NCBI GenBank assembly: GCA_964371035.1 | Contig: CAYJLG010000002.1 | Location: forward strand, 62,001-126,000 | DNA: 64,000 bases | Direction of reading: 5' to 3' | Source of the DNA: UBA1535 sp964371035 | GTDB lineage: Bacteria > Bacillota > Clostridia > Tissierellales > Sedimentibacteraceae | Shown: positions 1-8,231 of the stretch, piece by piece | Position numbering within the stretch: position 1 is the first letter of the stretch | Layout: every line of letters begins with the position of its first letter | The notes under the pieces: generated by a model | Databases searched by the model: none | Seen by the model: the letters and a program-made list of their open reading frames with translations, nothing else | Told to the model about the DNA's origin: nothing | Translations under genes and position numbers: made by a program

Positions 1-1695
1 GAACAATTAGGTGGCGAAGGAAGTATATCAAATCATATTCCTCCAGGTTTTCAAATCACTTGCTATGAAGAAACTAAGCTTCCAGAGTGGTACAAAAATG
101 GAGTTATATATCAAATTTTTCCTGATCGATTTAATAGAGGTAAAGAAAGTACTTCATTATGTGACTTGAACCTGAATTCTAATAGATTAGGCCCAAAAAG
201 GTTTTTTCATTTAGATTGGAATGACTCGCCTTTTTACCCAAAAGATGAACGTGGACATGTTACTCATTGGGGGTTTTTTGGTGGTAATTTCAAAGGTATC
301 AGTGAAAAACTTAATTATTTACAAGAATTAGGGGTTACTACTATTTATTTAAATCCAATTTTCGAAGCTACATCAAACCATAAATACGATACTGCTGATT
401 ACATGAAAATTGATAAAGGTTTTGGAGGCGAAGTAGGTTTTAGAGAATTGCTTGACAATGCAAAAAAATTAGATATTAATATTATACTTGATGGTGTTTT
501 TAGCCACACTGGAGCTGACAGCATTTATTTTAATCGATATGGCAATTACGATAGTTTAGGAGCATATCAAAGCAAAGAGTCAAGCTATTGTGAGTGGTAC
601 AATTTCACTAATTTTCCTGACGAATACGAATCTTGGTGGGGAGTTTTAGATCTTCCAAATGTCAATGAAGAAAATAGTAAATTTAAGGAATATCTTTTTG
701 GAAGAAACGGAGTTATCCCACATTGGATTAAATTTGGAATAAAAGGATGGCGCTTAGACGTTGCAGACGAATTGCCGTCTTCATTTATCAAAGATTTGAG
801 AAAATCTGTAAAAGATGAAGATGAAGAAGCAATAATATTAGGCGAAGTTTGGGAAGATGCGAGTAATAAAATTAGTTATGACGTTAGACGAGAATATTTT
901 TTTGGCAAAGAACTTGATTCTGTTATGAATTATCCTTTTAAAGAGTCACTATTGAATTTTTTACTACATAAAATATCAGCACAAAAACTTAATGACATTA
1001 CTATGTCTTTGAAAGAGAATTATCCACCATCGGCATTTTACGGAGCCATGAATCTTATTGGAACTCATGACACAGAGAGAGTATTGACAGTGTTAGGTTC
1101 AAATAATTTGCCTAATGAAAACATAAATTTCAAGCTAACAGAAGAAGAATATGCTATAGGCATAAGCAGATTGAAATTAGCGTCAATTGTACAGTATTCT
1201 TCTCCTGGAGTACCATCTATATATTATGGAGACGAAGCAGGTGTGCAAGGTATGCGTGATCCTTATAATAGATCTACTTATCCGTGGGGGCAAGAAGATG
1301 CAGAATTGCTAGAACATTTTAAAAAATTATCACGCTTAAGAAATTCATATAAACTTCTCATAGATGGTGATTATGTTCCATATTCGTTTTCTGATGATAT
1401 TTATGGATTTTTGAGAGTTTGGAAACACAAATATTCTAAATCAGAAAGTAATAATTACGATGATATTCCATCTGAAACTGCTGATGAAATAATTTTGACA
1501 GTAATAAATCGACGTTGCAATTTTCATGAACTGTCAGTCAATATATGTGATATATCAACATCTTTTACTGACTTGTCACTAGCAGTTGATTTGCTAAATC
1601 AAAAAAACTACAATATAGCTAATTCTCAATTGAAATTTTCTGTTGACGCTATGTCTGCTGCTATTATTTACATAGGTAAAAAATCAATTCAATAA
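1..1695 (+). CDS. GH13 alpha-amylase family enzyme (neopullulanase / cyclomaltodextrinase-like), 5' truncated
   Basis: The frame is open from base 1, so the N-terminus lies outside the window; the TTG at 166 is internal, because the (beta/alpha)8-barrel entry motif VIYQIFPDRFNRG is already encoded at about 97-145. The GH13 catalytic triad is visible: the nucleophile Asp in GWRLDVADE (codon 757-759), the acid/base Glu in GEVWED (844-846) and the transition-state Asp in GTHDTER (1069-1071). DGVFSH stands for conserved region I. A short beta-sandwich domain follows to the stop at 1693-1695. The family hydrolyses or transglycosylates alpha-1,4/1,6 glucans and cyclodextrins. No signal peptide can be judged because the start is missing. 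Neopullulanase is the best guess from the motif set; exact specificity is not readable. Confidence 0.9.
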   Translation, partial: EQLGGEGSISNHIPPGFQITCYEETKLPEWYKNGVIYQIFPDRFNRGKESTSLCDLNLNSNRLGPKRFFHLDWNDSPFYPKDERGHVTHWGFFGGNFKGISEKLNYLQELGVTTIYLNPIFEATSNHKYDTADYMKIDKGFGGEVGFRELLDNAKKLDINIILDGVFSHTGADSIYFNRYGNYDSLGAYQSKESSYCEWYNFTNFPDEYESWWGVLDLPNVNEENSKFKEYLFGRNGVIPHWIKFGIKGWRLDVADELPSSFIKDLRKSVKDEDEEAIILGEVWEDASNKISYDVRREYFFGKELDSVMNYPFKESLLNFLLHKISAQKLNDITMSLKENYPPSAFYGAMNLIGTHDTERVLTVLGSNNLPNENINFKLTEEEYAIGISRLKLASIVQYSSPGVPSIYYGDEAGVQGMRDPYNRSTYPWGQEDAELLEHFKKLSRLRNSYKLLIDGDYVPYSFSDDIYGFLRVWKHKYSKSESNNYDDIPSETADEIILTVINRRCNFHELSVNICDISTSFTDLSLAVDLLNQKNYNIANSQLKFSVDAMSAAIIYIGKKSIQ

Positions 1696-1726
1696 TAATC
1701 AAATTATATAAATAAAACGGGCGAAA

Positions 1727-2081
1727 GTTACTATTCACAGTTAACATATGTACCCTAAAGGAAAAAATAATAAAATCTGTCGCTGATACTCCAATTGGGA
1801 AGTTGTAAGGCGCAGAAGAGAACATCAAATCTTTTTGCTCGTTAAACTCACAAAGATTTGGTTCTCCATGCATGTGACCTACCGCCATTTTCATTTAGAA
1901 AATGGGGTTAGGGCATGAGTAGTTTTATTCGCAAAGTCATAACGCAGTATATTTTTAGGGCTAAGCCAAAGATGACTAAAACGCTCATAAAACTTCACAC
2001 AACTTAATCCAATCTCCATAAGGCTTCCATATTTTATTATTTTTTCCTTGTTAACACCATAATTCGACTGTGAATAGTAAC
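1727..2081. mobile_element. Miniature inverted-repeat element (MITE), copy 1, with 8-bp target duplication
   Basis: A 355-bp non-coding element bounded by the perfect 14-bp terminal inverted repeats GTTACTATTCACAG (1727-1740) and CTGTGAATAGTAAC (2068-2081). It is flanked by an exact 8-bp direct repeat GGGCGAAA (1719-1726 and 2082-2089). The inverted repeats continue imperfectly inward for about 50 bp on both sides, including the A/T-rich GGAAAAAATAATAAAAT block (starting at 1760, and complementary before 2047). Its first 81 bp match the copy at 36668-36749. No reading frame resembles a transposase, so it would need to be mobilised in trans. It sits inside the terminator hairpin between the GH13 gene and the ThrE-like genes. 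Confidence 0.85.
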
Positions 2082-2110
2082 GGGCGAAAGTTTAAAATTC
2101 ACCCGTTTTT
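2079..2110. terminator. Terminator hairpin regenerated by the MITE target duplication
   Basis: AACGGGCGAA and TTCACCCGTT pair (one G-T) around a short A/T loop and are followed by T-rich sequence on the plus strand. Before insertion the left arm would have continued into AAAACGGGCGAA at 1714-1725, making a bidirectional terminator between convergent genes. The element has separated that A-tract, so on the minus strand the U-run downstream of the ThrE-like genes is lost. Confidence 0.6.
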
Positions 2111-2116
2111 GTTTTT

Positions 2117-2575
2117 TTATTTATTAATTGAATAATCAGAATTATCGTTGTTATTTATTGGTTTTCTCATTATTAAGCTTACAAGCGCTATTGCTACTGT
2201 CATTGCCCCTAAGTTTAACAAGGTCGAGGCACCTGTTGTTAAAGCAGCATCTATGTCGTTTTGAACTATTTTTAGCATAGTTTGGTACAGCCCGTATCCT
2301 GGTACAATAGGAACAAGTGCAGGAAATGCAAATATTGTCAGTGGCATTTTTATTTTCTTTGCGCATACTTCACCTAGTAAAATAATAATAAAAGTTGCTA
2401 TAAAAAATGCAAGTAAATCAAGTTTTATCTTTATAAAAAGTGCATATATAACATATCCAATCGCCGCAATTGCAGATGAATAAATCAAACTTTTCTTTGG
2501 TGCATGCATAACAAGTGCAAAAAACCAAGTAGCTATAAAAGTATAAATAATATTTTTTAGAATTTCAACAATCAT
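2117..2575 (-). CDS. Threonine/serine exporter family protein, small subunit (YjjB / ThrE C-terminal half)
   Basis: A 152-aa protein with about five hydrophobic segments. Its sequence (PLTIFAFPALVPIVPGYGLYQTM, read in two pieces) resembles the ThrE_2/DUF3815 domain. In Corynebacterium ThrE exports threonine and serine as one fused protein; in Firmicutes it is often split in two, as here. The gene begins 11 bp after the larger partner (2587-3354) in the same direction, so the two are one operon and probably form one membrane complex. Substrate is inferred from family only. A GAGAGGT Shine-Dalgarno lies just before the ATG. Confidence 0.85.
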   Translation of the reverse strand: MIVEILKNIIYTFIATWFFALVMHAPKKSLIYSSAIAAIGYVIYALFIKIKLDLLAFFIATFIIILLGEVCAKKIKMPLTIFAFPALVPIVPGYGLYQTMLKIVQNDIDAALTTGASTLLNLGAMTVAIALVSLIMRKPINNNDNSDYSINK

Positions 2576-2586
2576 CTATTTACCTC

Positions 2587-3354
2587 TCATAAAATCATAT
2601 TAAAATAATAAGCAAAGTATAGTACGAATCCAGCACCACCTGCTAAAGACGATGCAACTAGTGCAACTTCGGCTACTCTAGCAACACCAGTAAGCAAATC
2701 ACCGCGCATAGTTGAACGTATTGCGTTTAACATAGCTAGCCCTGGCAAAAGTGGCATTATACCACCAATGATAATTACATCAAAATTCCCAAGGCCTACA
2801 ACCGTACAAATTATTGCCATGATAGAAATAACTGCCGATCCAAAAAAACCCACAAAAAATTGGTAAGAGTCCCTGTTTTTTAGTTTGGATGACACGTATT
2901 GAACTATGCACCCTGCAAAAACGGATACAAGAAATTCGAAAATATTTCCTCCAAACAGCAATACAAAGAAGCCTGCCGCTATACCTTCGTAAAACATATG
3001 AAACTTTTCTTTTTTTCGCGTCTTATTTTTCAATTTAACTAGCATTTCTTCTGCCTGCTCTAGCGTAACTTCAAAATTTGTGATTTTTCTTGAAATAGAA
3101 TTTGCATCATTAATTTTCGATAGGTTAATACTTCTGTTGTTTATTCTACTAACTGTTGTTTTAGGCGACTCACCTTGTATCCACACAGTTGTATAAATTC
3201 CTGTTGCTGTTGCTATCACGTCACATTCAGTTACACCATACGCGTTGCATATTAGTCGGCAAGTTACTTCTATTCGATGTGCCTCTGCACCATTTTCAAG
3301 CATAATTTTAGATATCAATTTCAAAACTTTCATTAAAATCTCGGTATTAAACAT
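2587..3354 (-). CDS. Threonine/serine exporter family protein, large subunit (YjjP / DUF1212)
   Basis: A 255-aa ThrE N-terminal-type subunit. The first 125 residues are a soluble amphipathic region with the family signature MLENGAEAHRIEVTCRLICNAYG near residue 18-40 and VWIQGESPKTTVSRI; several membrane helices follow, with IIIGGIMPLLPGLAMLNAIR near 195-214, typical of the family. It is the upstream gene of a two-gene operon with the small subunit at 2117-2575. Predicted role: proton-driven export of threonine/serine or small dicarboxylates across the cytoplasmic membrane. Confident for family, not for substrate. Confidence 0.88.
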   Translation of the reverse strand: MFNTEILMKVLKLISKIMLENGAEAHRIEVTCRLICNAYGVTECDVIATATGIYTTVWIQGESPKTTVSRINNRSINLSKINDANSISRKITNFEVTLEQAEEMLVKLKNKTRKKEKFHMFYEGIAAGFFVLLFGGNIFEFLVSVFAGCIVQYVSSKLKNRDSYQFFVGFFGSAVISIMAIICTVVGLGNFDVIIIGGIMPLLPGLAMLNAIRSTMRGDLLTGVARVAEVALVASSLAGGAGFVLYFAYYFNMIL

Positions 3355-3477
3355 TTTTAATCATCTCACTCAATTTTTTAAGCTTTTATTAATCTTTATG
3401 TGCTAATATTCTTTATTATAACATAATTGCTATGTCATAAAAAGAAAATTTTTATTGTATAAAACAAGAAAATTATG

Positions 3478-3506
3478 TTGAAAATTTTGACAAAGCAATA
3501 TATAAT
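3478..3506 (+). promoter_or_regulatory. Sigma-A-type promoter of the DUF1858 gene
   Basis: TTGAAA (3478-3483), a 17-bp spacer and a perfect TATAAT (3501-3506), 37 bp before the start codon. A second TTGACA at 3487-3492 overlaps but has poorer spacing to any -10. Confidence 0.7.
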
Positions 3507-3542
3507 CAATTATAGACAAATTAAATTTTTAGGAGGAATATC

Positions 3543-3728
3543 ATGGCAGTAACTAAAGATATGGTAATTCGTGAAATTTTACTTGAAAACGCTAATGCAG
3601 CTGAAATTTTAATGTCATTCGGCATGGGTTGTATTGGTTGCCCAAGTGCTCAAATGGAAACATTAGAAGAAGCAGCAGCTGTTCACGGAATGAATGTAGA
3701 TCAAATAGTAGAAGCATTAAACAAATAA
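3543..3728 (+). CDS. DUF1858 domain protein
   Basis: A 61-aa stand-alone DUF1858 protein. The motif SFGMGCIGCPSAQMETLEEAAAVHG contains the conserved CxxC (GCIGC) of this family, also found at the N-terminus of ScdA/YtfE-type iron-sulfur repair proteins and in hybrid-cluster-related contexts. It has an excellent AGGAGG site, its own promoter at 3478-3506 and a terminator at 3733-3759, so it is a monocistronic, probably abundant small protein. A role in metal or Fe-S handling is inferred from the cysteine pair; the family has no firmly established activity. Confidence 0.9.
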   Translation: MAVTKDMVIREILLENANAAEILMSFGMGCIGCPSAQMETLEEAAAVHGMNVDQIVEALNK

Positions 3729-3732
3729 TCAA

Positions 3733-3759
3733 AAAAGCATCCGCTTGGATGCTTTTTTT
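3733..3759 (+). terminator. Rho-independent terminator of the DUF1858 gene
   Basis: AAAAGCATCC, loop GCTT, GGATGCTTTT, followed by a T-run. A 10-bp perfect stem beginning 5 bp after the stop codon. Confidence 0.9.
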
Positions 3760-3832
3760 GTTTGTATCGACATTTTTATAGTCGCTTAATTTTAATTCAA
3801 CAACATTATCTAAATAATATATCTAGCAAAAA

Positions 3833-4060
3833 TTATGCTAATAATGAATCTAATTTATTTCTGTCAAATCCTACAACAGCTTCATCCCCAACATAAATCA
3901 CAGGTACTCCCATGAATCCAGCCGCAATAAGTTCTTTTTTAGCTTGAGGGTCTGTAGAAATATTTTTCTCTTCATACTGAAGATTTCTTTCTGCAAAATA
4001 ATCCTTTGCAGTAAAGCAATGTGGTCAAGTATTGCTTGTGTAAATTGTAACATTTTTCAT
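3833..4060 (-). CDS. Selenocysteine-containing glutaredoxin (in-frame UGA at codon 12)
   Basis: Reading from ATG 4060 (AGGAGG site 7 bp upstream) gives 75 residues: MKNVTIYTSNT, then TGA at 4025-4027, then PHCFTAKDYF and so on, to TAA at 3833-3835. The UGA sits where the first cysteine of the glutaredoxin/NrdH CxxC active site belongs (T-U-P-H-C), while the second cysteine (residue 15) and the rest of the fold are intact, including GVPVIYVGDEAVVGFD with the cis-proline Val-Pro. A hairpin with bacterial SECIS geometry follows (3991-4011). Sec-containing glutaredoxins are known in clostridia. Role: thiol-disulfide or deglutathionylating reductase in the cytosol. The alternative, a simple nonsense mutation, is less likely because the frame is otherwise undamaged and the hairpin fits. 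No selenium genes (selA, selB, selC, selD) lie in this window. Confidence 0.85.
3991..4011 (-). promoter_or_regulatory. Candidate bacterial SECIS element
   Basis: On the transcript, CUGCAAA and UUUGCAG form a perfect 7-bp stem around the 7-nt loop GGAUUAU. The loop begins 20 nt after the UGA and its first two bases are G. Bacterial SECIS rules ask for a G in the first two loop positions and roughly 16-37 nt between UGA and apical loop; both are met. Confidence 0.75.
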
Positions 4061-4247
4061 AAAATTGCCTCCTAATGATATAAAAAAATTGATATTTTCT
4101 CCCGTCGCACAAAAGCACGTCATGTTTCTATTTTTTCATGAAGTAATTATATCACAACATCTGATAATTATCAACTATTTTAAATTAAATTGCTTATCTG
4201 TCTTTTTCGGTGTGGTCAAGAGCACGCACTACAACAATTATAAAACT

Positions 4248-4497
4248 TCACACAATTTCTGCCAAACTTATTGCAGACGCTGTAGCCATGGTTCCCGCTT
4301 CAGCACCAAAGCCTAAAAGCATTGTGAAAGGTAAGAAAAGGTATCCTATAATGTCAAATATTGGCGTATATTCTGCTAATAATAGTCCTAAGAAACCTAT
4401 TCCATTAATCCATAATTAATTAAAAATGCTAAAAATATTGCTCCAATCGGTACTAGTGTCGTAACAGGTGCTACAAGTTTTTCAAAATAAGTGACCG
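4248..4497 (-). pseudogene. Remnant of a YjiH-type nucleoside-recognition (gate) membrane protein
   Basis: Minus-strand frames show two disconnected family-like stretches: TYFEKLVAPVTTLVPIG, continuing to NYGLME and a stop (about 4405-4490), and in another frame AEYTPIFDIIGYLFLPFTML and ATASAISLAEI (4248-4400). These resemble an early helix and a late helix of the YjiH/nucleoside-recognition membrane family. The middle is deleted and the frame shifted. The remnant directly abuts the stop of the SLH protein gene, so the gene was broken by deletion. Family naming comes from remembered motif similarity and is moderately sure; non-functionality is clear. Confidence 0.6.
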
Positions 4498-4499
4498 TG

Positions 4500-6893
4500 T
4501 TATTTAAAAACAACAATCGTATCCATTACTCCTGAATAACTATTATTTAAATCATACATTTGTATTGTTGAATCTACCGTTAAATCTTCTATCGATCCAA
4601 TTTCAAATGCATCAAAATTTCCTAGTTCATCTGTCGAACATATAAAAATCATAGAATCTTCATGGTATTCAACATAAGATAATCCATCTATTTGCAATTG
4701 ATTTTGAAAAATTGCTGTCATTTTGCTATTAGGAATATCTGGTCTTATTTTTTCAATAGATACAATCATATCGTCTTTTGTTTCAACTAATAAAAGCATA
4801 TTTACAAAAGAATCTATCCTTATGTTTTTGTTTTCTGTATGGTATTCCTCGTTCGCATTAAAAAATTCAACAATATATTCATCTGTCAATTCTTCTATAC
4901 TTTTTATCGCAGTATATTTTAAGTTAATACTTTCTGCCTGTTCAAATTGTGGAATCGTTTCACTATCATCTTCAGTATCTATTTCATCTCCATCAATTTC
5001 GATAACGTCGTCTACATCTTCTGCATCTTCTATTTCTTCTATCTCTTTAACTAAATTTCTCTCTACAAGAATCATATATGCAACATTATTGTTTAAAACA
5101 ATAGCTTCACCATATATTATATCCGCCAAATCTGCCATTTCTCTAATTCGAAAAGAATCACCATTTTCCATTACTATTAACGTAGATGCGTCTATCCTAA
5201 CATTTGAATTGCCAATTGCATAAGAATAAAATGATTCTGTTAATTCGCCATTCAAATACACACCATCTACTGGTTTTGCTATTTTAATAGTGTTTTCATT
5301 CAATTCATCAAATTTAATAAATTCTCCTGGATTTATCGACACGCTATAAATTATCTCGTTGTCTATGTATTCTTGTGTGACTATGCCACAATTATCTTTT
5401 AATATATAATTTTTTGTCTGCCCGTTTTGATCTATAAGTTCGATTTCAGGCAACTCTTCGTTGTTGTTTTTTACATCTATCAACAAACCATACGTACTCG
5501 GTTCAGTAATAAATTCTGTAACTTTTAACAATACGATCTTGTTTTCTTTATCTAGGTGCAATTTAACTGTATCGTCAACCACAACTTCGTCATTCAATAT
5601 GAAATTTTCTGACAAATAATACTCAATTCCGTCAATTATAAAGACATGATTGTAATCAATCAAAGTGTTGCCTTCAAATTTTCCTTCAACTGTTTTTCTT
5701 ACAACTTCAATTATTAGAGTACTCTTGTCATATCTACTCTCGTTAGTTTCATAAAAATAAACTACATCGCCTTCTTTAATTTCATAAATATCATCTACCG
5801 CTCCACTAATTTTAATATGCTCTTTTGATACGATACCTCGTTCTGTCGGTAAATACACATCTTCAAACGTAGTGTCTCCGTCACTATATTTTTCTTCGAC
5901 TAAAGCATAGCTTGTACTTTTGCTTACTACTGCACCTATAATCAGGTCTGTTTCTTTATCTATTACAATTTTAATATATGAATTTTTCAAATCTTCTTCT
6001 GAAATTTTGCTTTCAATACCATTAAAAATAATAGGAACATCAGTTAGATCATATAATTCAGTGCTCGAAGTTTCATTTTTAACAAATACCACTTCATCAG
6101 AGATGACAGACATCACGTCACCCTCAATTACTTCATAAGATAAATCCGTAATCAATAATATTTTGCCATTTAAATCAAAATATACAGACGCAATATTAAA
6201 GTAGTAAGGCGAAAAATCAATATATGGATGCTCAAGAGCAAATTCGTCATCAATTTTTATATTTTCCAAACTGCCTAGATTATCTATCAATTTTGATTTG
6301 TTTTCAATTATTCTTCCGCCTTCAATGTCTACAGTATTTTCTGAAAGTGATTTATGTATCAATGTAGCGAGTGAATATCTTGTCAATACATAGTTGTTGC
6401 TTTCATTTTCTAACAAACCTATTTCTTTAGCCAATACATTATAATTTTCATATGTACTTGATTCTATGACAGAATCATTATACCCTAAAATAATCAATAT
6501 ACCTCTTAACGCCTCATCATATGATATGAATTCATTAGGTCTAAAAGTATTATCTTCATAAGCAGTAAGAATATCTAAACCGTCAATCAAATCAACATAA
6601 CTTTCTGCCCAATGGTTTTCCATATCATCAAAACTTGAATCAACTTCTCCTAACACGTCTCTATAACCCAAAAGTGTAATCCCAATTTTAGCAAATTCAC
6701 CCCTAGTCACTTTATTTCCGGGTCTGAAGGTATTGTCAGAAAATCCGTTCATAATTTCGTAAACTTTCATAACTTCTAAAACTTCTGTATCATAATATTT
6801 GTTAACATCTGAATAATCTAATGCAAATGTTTCAGTTATAAACATCGATGTAATTAATACTGCTAAGACTACAACTAACAGTAATTTTTTCAT
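4500..6893 (-). CDS. SLH-domain cell-surface protein
   Basis: A 797-aa secreted protein. The start is taken at ATG 6893 (MKKLLLVVVLAV) because AAAGG lies 9 bases before it; the ATG at 6902 touches the AAAGG directly. A signal peptide ends near ETFA (residue 24). Two clear S-layer homology modules follow (about 26-80 and 85-140; motifs GFSDNTFRPGNKVTRGEFAK and AYEDNTFRPNEFISYDEALR), plus a weaker third to about 195. SLH modules bind pyruvylated secondary wall polysaccharide, so the protein should be wall-anchored. The remaining 600 residues are acidic and beta-rich with no recognised enzyme motif; an Asp/Glu-rich stretch sits at about 620-650. Function unknown beyond surface anchoring. Confidence 0.88.
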   Translation of the reverse strand: MKKLLLVVVLAVLITSMFITETFALDYSDVNKYYDTEVLEVMKVYEIMNGFSDNTFRPGNKVTRGEFAKIGITLLGYRDVLGEVDSSFDDMENHWAESYVDLIDGLDILTAYEDNTFRPNEFISYDEALRGILIILGYNDSVIESSTYENYNVLAKEIGLLENESNNYVLTRYSLATLIHKSLSENTVDIEGGRIIENKSKLIDNLGSLENIKIDDEFALEHPYIDFSPYYFNIASVYFDLNGKILLITDLSYEVIEGDVMSVISDEVVFVKNETSSTELYDLTDVPIIFNGIESKISEEDLKNSYIKIVIDKETDLIIGAVVSKSTSYALVEEKYSDGDTTFEDVYLPTERGIVSKEHIKISGAVDDIYEIKEGDVVYFYETNESRYDKSTLIIEVVRKTVEGKFEGNTLIDYNHVFIIDGIEYYLSENFILNDEVVVDDTVKLHLDKENKIVLLKVTEFITEPSTYGLLIDVKNNNEELPEIELIDQNGQTKNYILKDNCGIVTQEYIDNEIIYSVSINPGEFIKFDELNENTIKIAKPVDGVYLNGELTESFYSYAIGNSNVRIDASTLIVMENGDSFRIREMADLADIIYGEAIVLNNNVAYMILVERNLVKEIEEIEDAEDVDDVIEIDGDEIDTEDDSETIPQFEQAESINLKYTAIKSIEELTDEYIVEFFNANEEYHTENKNIRIDSFVNMLLLVETKDDMIVSIEKIRPDIPNSKMTAIFQNQLQIDGLSYVEYHEDSMIFICSTDELGNFDAFEIGSIEDLTVDSTIQMYDLNNSYSGVMDTIVVFK

Positions 6894-7038
6894 TCCAATC
6901 ATCCTTTACAATTAAAATTTAAAATTTAGAAATCACGCTTAACAAGAAGCTTGACTCTAAAATTCCTACCTTAATTATAATATAAAAGCTACAGTAATAT
7001 ATTACATTAAAATTACAATTATGTGTAGAAATGAATAA

Positions 7039-7073
7039 AAATAGAGCAAGTCGCATTTAAACTTGCTCTATTT
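7039..7073 (-). terminator. Rho-independent terminator
   Basis: AAATAGAGCAAG and CTTGCTCTATTT form a 12-bp perfect stem with an 11-nt loop. On the minus strand it is followed by a T-rich run, 12 bp after the stop of the AI-2E-type transporter gene. Confidence 0.85.
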
Positions 7074-7084
7074 GATCAATAAAT

Positions 7085-8200
7085 TTATTTTTGGTGTTCT
7101 TCCTCATGTGGCAAAGTGATGTTGCCTAATTTTATTGCGAAGTACCCTTCCATAAACGTTTTAATTAATGCTGCAAACGGAGTTGCTAAAAACATTCCAA
7201 CTGGACCAAACAAACCACCACCAATTAGTATTGAAATAACGATCCATACTGGACGAAGATCTAAGCTATTTCCTAATATTTTAGGACCTAAGTACCACCC
7301 ATCAAATTGCTGTATAGCTAGAACTAATAGCGCCATCCACAATCCCTCCACTGGGTCATACAATAATGTAATTAATACCGCAGGAATTCCTCCGATAAAA
7401 GGCCCAAAATAAGGAATCATATTTGTTACTCCGATTATAACGCCAATAATTGAAGGGTAAGGTGCATCTATCAAATATCTTGCTCCTAAATATGCCAAGA
7501 TTCCGATAATAAGTGAATCTAGTAATTTACCTGAAATAAATCTAGTCATATTAGTATATAAATTGTATCCTAATTTTACGATTTCATCGGCATATCTCTT
7601 TTCAAATAACCCATGTGTAGTTTTATAAAAGAAATTTTCAAAGTGTTCTTTGTCATAAAGCACGTAAATTGAAATGATTATAGCAATAAAAAATGTCATC
7701 AAAGCAGATAGCAGTCCAAAAGTGCCTGCGATAGCAGTATTTATCACTGTGCTGCCTAGCGAGTATACGTATTGAATACCATCCTGAATAGTGTTTTCGA
7801 TTATATCGGTAAATTCGCCCGCTCCAATTTCAGTAAGCAATTCACTTATTTCATTCACATATTTATTTATAGACGTCAACAGCTGTGGATCTTCTATGAA
7901 ATCTACTAAGCTTGCAACTATTCCCGGAATGACTGTTACAAATAGCAAAGCTAAAGCCAAAACAAACAGTGAAAAAGTAAAAGTAATGCTTAAAATTCGC
8001 GATTTAATATTTAGCTTAGTTTCGGCAAAAATTAGTATTGGGTTTAGAACAACAGCAATAAATACACCTGCTAAAATCGGAATAAATAAATCAACTAGCA
8101 CGTTAAAGCCATTGTCTACATACAAAAATCTAAAAATCACAACATATATTATAAAGATTGGTATAAGTTTTATATAATTTCTTCTCTGCATAGGACTCAT
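7085..8200 (-). CDS. AI-2E family transporter (PerM/YdiK type)
   Basis: A 371-aa integral membrane protein of the family length with about eight hydrophobic segments. The C-terminal half has the family signatures GVTNMIPYFGPFIGGIPA, QQFDGWYLGPKILGNSLDLR and GGGLFGPVGMFLATPFAALI. Members export autoinducer-2, or act as Na+(Li+)/H+ antiporters or as general permeases; which applies here is not shown. The HD-domain gene ends 31 bp upstream on the same strand, so the two may be co-transcribed, and a strong terminator follows at 7039-7073. Confidence 0.9.
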   Translation of the reverse strand: MSPMQRRNYIKLIPIFIIYVVIFRFLYVDNGFNVLVDLFIPILAGVFIAVVLNPILIFAETKLNIKSRILSITFTFSLFVLALALLFVTVIPGIVASLVDFIEDPQLLTSINKYVNEISELLTEIGAGEFTDIIENTIQDGIQYVYSLGSTVINTAIAGTFGLLSALMTFFIAIIISIYVLYDKEHFENFFYKTTHGLFEKRYADEIVKLGYNLYTNMTRFISGKLLDSLIIGILAYLGARYLIDAPYPSIIGVIIGVTNMIPYFGPFIGGIPAVLITLLYDPVEGLWMALLVLAIQQFDGWYLGPKILGNSLDLRPVWIVISILIGGGLFGPVGMFLATPFAALIKTFMEGYFAIKLGNITLPHEEEHQK

Positions 8201-8231
8201 TAAATAGCTACCACCGTTTCTATTATTATTA

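Noticed and set aside
1987..2002. 16-bp match of the MITE interior to 4240-4255 at the edge of the YjiH remnant
   Set aside because: A 16-bp A/T-rich match is expected by chance in 64 kb of such DNA; no further similarity on either side.
4248..4250. TGA in the YjiH-like remnant as a second selenocysteine codon
   Set aside because: It lies where the family-like sequence ends, with no SECIS-like hairpin, and the gene is already frameshifted and deleted.
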